Shown: in pieces, positions 61,189-64,000 of the stretch
How positions within the stretch are numbered: the first letter of the stretch is position 1
How the letters are laid out: each line of letters starts with the position of its first letter
Assembly: GCA_964229355.1 (NCBI GenBank)
Contig: CAXRDE010000025.1
Span: 124,001-188,000 of the forward strand
DNA: 64,000 nucleotides
Reading direction: 5' to 3'
Source: CAXRDE01 sp964229355
Lineage (GTDB): Bacteria; Cyanobacteriota; Sericytochromatia; UBA7694
Notes under the pieces: generated by a model
Told to the model about the DNA's origin: nothing
The model's input: only the letters and a program-made list of their open reading frames with translations
The model's database searches: none
Made by a program: the position numbers and the translations under genes

Positions 61189-62514
61189 ATGCGGTTAAGC
61201 TTAGGTTTCTTAGGGGCTTTTTTGTGCGTGCTGGGTGTCAGTTTCACCTTATATACACGGGCTTTTTCTGTGGCCGCTTTGCCGGTGCGCGTTCAGGCTG
61301 AGCAATTCAAGGTGGGTGGGCACAATTTCTGGATACACGGTATCAATTACTATCCCCAACGCACGCCCTGGAGTCTTTTTTGGACCCAGTACAATCCTGA
61401 GGTCACGCAGGCGGATTTGAGACGTGTGCGCGCCATGGGCTTTAATACCGTCCGCATTTTTTTACCTTACCCGCAGTTTCAGCCGCCTTTTACAGCCCAA
61501 CATACCCCCCTGGTACATCTGAACCATTTTTTAAAACAGGCGGAGTCTGAGGGCCTACGCTGTGTGATCACTCTCTTTGACTTTTATGGTGATTACCGCA
61601 GGCCAGAGTTGGCCGCCCGCTATGTGCAGGCGTTATTGCCCCGTTATCGCCATCATCCGGCTATTCTGGCCTGGGACTTGAAGAATGAATTGGATCGCGA
61701 CGCGCCAGGGGTGGGGGCGGAAACCTTGCAACAGTGGTTAAACACGGTGATTCCGGCCCTGCGCAAGGCGGATGAAACGCATTTGCTGACCGTGGGTTGG
61801 TCGACGCCCGAAGCGGCGGTGTCCTGGCAAACCGCAGTGGACTATGACACCTTCCATTATTACGGACGTCCAACGGATTTTTCACCCCGGTTGGAAGCTT
61901 TACGGGCTCAGCGTGCCTTGCAGGGTTACATACGCCCGCTTGTGATGGGTGAATTTGGTTACCACACCTGGGCTGAGGCGCCACAGGATCCCCATCTTTT
62001 GCCTCATCAATACAATGATGTGAACGCTTTAATGGCGGGTCGTCTCAGTCAGGGGTTGGCAGGAAGTCTTTTTTGGAACCTGTATGACTATGCCCCCACC
62101 TTGCGAGAACCCTGGGTTTTACAGGCGCCTTCCTTTCAGTACTATATGGGCCTACTGGATCTCCAGGGCCAGCCTAAACCTGCCTTGCAAGCCTTGCAGC
62201 AGCGCGCTTTTTTGCGAGATGCCTACACCCTGGGAGAAATCACCTTGCAGAGTAAAGCCCTGGAAATGGTGCTGTGGGCAGAAGCTGGGGGTGAAGTGAT
62301 TCTTGAGCAGGTGTCTGGATCGCACCGCCAGGAGGTTCGACGCTGGTCTATCGAACCGGGCCTGCAGCGCCTGGCGGTGCCTGTGGAATCAGCGGTGTTG
62401 GCTGAACTGATTGCCTTGCGCCAGCGTTATGAAGTCACATCCCCTGCCCTGCGTAATTTGGCAGGACAGGGGATGGCGTTAAGGCGTGAACCGCTTACTT
62501 TGCGTTTACGTTAA
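61189..62514 (+). CDS. Membrane-anchored GH5-like (clan GH-A) glycosidase
   Basis: 441 aa. An N-terminal hydrophobic anchor (about 3-24), then a (beta/alpha)8 barrel: FWIHGINYYP, then FNTVRIFLPY, acid/base E167 in WDLKNELDR and nucleophile E255 in VMGEFGYHT, the spacing of clan GH-A cellulases and mannanases. A C-terminal beta domain (about 340-441) is unassigned. It probably trims or degrades a beta-linked polysaccharide outside the cell, fitting the neighbouring export genes. No good ribosome site. Confidence 0.88.
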   Translation: MRLSLGFLGAFLCVLGVSFTLYTRAFSVAALPVRVQAEQFKVGGHNFWIHGINYYPQRTPWSLFWTQYNPEVTQADLRRVRAMGFNTVRIFLPYPQFQPPFTAQHTPLVHLNHFLKQAESEGLRCVITLFDFYGDYRRPELAARYVQALLPRYRHHPAILAWDLKNELDRDAPGVGAETLQQWLNTVIPALRKADETHLLTVGWSTPEAAVSWQTAVDYDTFHYYGRPTDFSPRLEALRAQRALQGYIRPLVMGEFGYHTWAEAPQDPHLLPHQYNDVNALMAGRLSQGLAGSLFWNLYDYAPTLREPWVLQAPSFQYYMGLLDLQGQPKPALQALQQRAFLRDAYTLGEITLQSKALEMVLWAEAGGEVILEQVSGSHRQEVRRWSIEPGLQRLAVPVESAVLAELIALRQRYEVTSPALRNLAGQGMALRREPLTLRLR

Positions 62515-62998
62515 GTTTGGCGTGCTCGCTGCCGCCGCCCTGGTAAGGTTGGCCTTGCAGATAGTCTTTTGCCATATGAAAAGCAGTGACCAATTTGTGG
62601 CTCTGCCAGTATTCCACCTGACTGACCGCCACGGTAATCACCGCAATGCGATCGCTCTCTTTGCCTTCGGGAAACCACAGTTTATCGGCCTCAGTCCAAA
62701 GTCGTTCAATTTCTGTGGCGTTTTGGCTGACACGGGCTTCACCGGAGAGCGACATAAACACCGCGCTGCCGGGGTCTGACAAGCTGACATTGACCTGTGG
62801 GTGGGCCTTGAGTTCCTCAATTTTAGGGGTGTCAATGGCGGTCAAAAAGGCAATGACCCCACTAAAGCTTTCGCTTTTTACCACCATGGGACGACTGCGC
62901 AAGCTGTTGTCTCCCTCCTGGGTGGTCAACATGGCAATTTTTACCTTCTCAATTAGCTCTTGTACTTTTTGAAGATCTTCTGATTTGGGATGTGACAT
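62495..62998 (-). CDS. Pyridoxamine-5'-phosphate-oxidase-fold stress protein (GSP26-like)
   Basis: 167 aa; AAGGAG 7 nt before the ATG. FMN-binding split-barrel segments IAMLTTQEGDNSLRSRPM, VIAFLTAIDTPKIEEL, VNVSLSDP and YVSLSG-type FMSLSGEARV match the general-stress-protein 26 group. These bind flavin; reaction unknown. Its 3' end overlaps the GH5-like gene by 20 bp. Confidence 0.92.
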   Translation of the reverse strand: MSHPKSEDLQKVQELIEKVKIAMLTTQEGDNSLRSRPMVVKSESFSGVIAFLTAIDTPKIEELKAHPQVNVSLSDPGSAVFMSLSGEARVSQNATEIERLWTEADKLWFPEGKESDRIAVITVAVSQVEYWQSHKLVTAFHMAKDYLQGQPYQGGGSEHAKLNVNAK

Positions 62999-63095
62999 AA
63001 AAAACTCCTTGAATTGTAATGCTTCTACTGTAGAGAGAGATCGCGTTGCAAAACAAGGTCAAAACCTGGGTTTATATGGCTTTTAAAGGTGCTTT

Positions 63096-64000
63096 TTATG
63101 GCTGTTTTTCAACACTCAGCAATTGGGGGGGAATTGCATCCGGGGGGTAGACCCATGCAAAGGTGACATCCTGACTTTCACCGGCAGTCAGGGTCTGGGT
63201 GTAAAAAGGCGCTTGCCAGACCCCCTGACGGGTTTGTAGGTGAATCCATCGGGGCTCATTGCCGGGGCTTTGTACCCGCACGGTGCCGCGAAAAACCACC
63301 TGTTTGTGGGGAATATAGCTCAGGGGAGGCTCTGCAGAGGCCTGATAAGCGCTGGGTTGGGTCCAGCGCCAGTGCAGGGTGATGGGGTTCGACTCGGGAT
63401 TGTGAAGACGATAGCGCACCTGGTAATAGGTGCCGTAATTGCCGTGAGACTCCACAGCACTGCCGGCCACTTTACGCAGCAGGGGGGCACTCTGATTTTG
63501 TCCGCTTCCCCACTGTTTTAGATACGTACTGGCCACGGGCCAGGCCAGCGCTTTTCCTGCATTCAAATGTTCCCAGTCCTGGGATTGAAGGGTGTAGTCG
63601 CCTTCCCAACGATCGCCCTGAACGAGGCCAGACACGCGACCAAAACGAAATGTGCCCCGCGGCGGTGGCAATTGAGGATTATAATCTGTGGCCTCGGGCT
63701 CGGCGGGTCCTGCTGTATTTTGGGCCGCCGCCTGATAATCTTTCAGCTTACCGGGCCCCACGGCTTTTAAAGCCACCCAACGGAACTGTACCGCTTTGTC
63801 GGCCTGCAGATCAAGCCAGATGCTGAGCGCATTGCGTTGGCCCACCAGTCCCAGGGGATTGGTGGGTACGGGCAACTCAAATAAGAGTTGTTCTTGTTGG
63901 GCTTCCAGCAGGTAGGTTTTGCGCAGGGCTTCGGTTTCAGGTCGGCTACTGTCCTGAAGACGGGCCAGGGCCAGGGCGTCACCGGGACCGCTCCACAGCG
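63096..64000 (-). CDS. DUF3370-like protein, N-terminus outside window
   Basis: The frame is open to the right edge, so the start is missing; TTG 63875 is only an internal codon. About 300 residues are visible. Near the C-terminus GNYGTYYQVRYRLHNPES, VVFRGTVRV, RWIHLQTRQG and VYPPDAIPPQLLSV match my recollection of the DUF3370 family, which is found mainly in cyanobacteria. No membrane helix in the visible part. Function unknown; a secreted beta-rich protein is likely. Confidence 0.7.
   Translation of the reverse strand, partial: LWSGPGDALALARLQDSSRPETEALRKTYLLEAQQEQLLFELPVPTNPLGLVGQRNALSIWLDLQADKAVQFRWVALKAVGPGKLKDYQAAAQNTAGPAEPEATDYNPQLPPPRGTFRFGRVSGLVQGDRWEGDYTLQSQDWEHLNAGKALAWPVASTYLKQWGSGQNQSAPLLRKVAGSAVESHGNYGTYYQVRYRLHNPESNPITLHWRWTQPSAYQASAEPPLSYIPHKQVVFRGTVRVQSPGNEPRWIHLQTRQGVWQAPFYTQTLTAGESQDVTFAWVYPPDAIPPQLLSVEKQP

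Noticed and set aside
1..64000. CRISPR, tRNA, rRNA or insertion sequences
   Set aside because: I saw no regular spaced repeats, tRNA-like folds, rRNA signatures or transposase genes on either strand.

Overview
The window is 64 kb of compact bacterial chromosome with short intergenic gaps, many 1-8 nt stop/start overlaps and frequent GTG/TTG starts. I see no rRNA, tRNA, CRISPR, integrase, transposase or phage module. The cell looks diderm: there are outer-membrane beta-barrel proteins (26108, 52042), a MacAB-type exporter and many lipoproteins. A protein kinase with C-terminal TPRs, a DUF3370-like protein cut by the right edge, and large TIG/FG-GAP/NHL surface proteins point to the non-photosynthetic cyanobacterial relatives (Sericytochromatia/Melainabacteria-like). 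This placement is an inference; no photosynthesis gene or marker rRNA is present.

Layout. 1-3.7 kb: two TIG/FG-GAP surface proteins. 3.8-5.7 kb: membrane protein, YcaQ-type DNA glycosylase and a 28-aa upstream ORF. 5.8-11.5 kb: zinc-finger-like protein, a MacA/MacB-type export operon and a convergent LuxR/MalT-like regulator. 11.6-17.2 kb: repeat protein, RecQ, EF-hand protein, APH(6)-like kinase and a secreted alpha/beta hydrolase. 17.2-21.1 kb: two more multidomain lipoproteins. 21.1-24.6 kb: oxygenase-like protein, small membrane protein, and the Pit phosphate transporter with its DUF47 partner. 24.7-32.3 kb: DUF192, a polyprenyl-synthase-like protein, an outer-membrane barrel, FecR, ComF, a lipoprotein haemoglobin, RecN, a K+ channel and UppP. 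32.3-36.2 kb: a periplasmic set of two paralogous mini-lipoproteins, an S1/P1 nuclease and a HAD phosphatase, then GalE. 36.2-44 kb: Ser/Thr kinase-TPR, MobA, two sensor histidine kinases and a GH13 enzyme. 44-50.4 kb: a giant two-propeller NHL protein, an NAD(P)-binding protein and RsgA. 50.6-51.9 kb: AhcY. 52-62.5 kb: a probable glycan synthesis/export locus. 62.5-64 kb: a PPOX-fold stress protein and the DUF3370-like partial gene.

The most interesting region is 52-62.5 kb. Three overlapping genes encode a TPR plus outer-membrane beta-barrel protein (BcsC/PgaA/PelB-like layout), a GT-C-like membrane protein and a secreted protein with a TIM-barrel-like N-terminus and long TPR array. A flippase-like LPG_synthase_TM protein and a membrane-anchored GH5-like hydrolase sit beside them. 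The barrel gene is cut by one in-frame TGA, yet its frame stays open for 67 more codons, exactly to the ATGA overlap with the next gene.

Regulatory DNA includes several strong hairpin terminators, a 15-aa upstream ORF before rsgA with a sequesterable Shine-Dalgarno, a predicted leaderless sensor kinase mRNA, a perfect hairpin between luxR-like and its divergent neighbour, and a shared TATACTNATGTAT motif upstream of recQ and in the ycaQ/5823 intergenic region.
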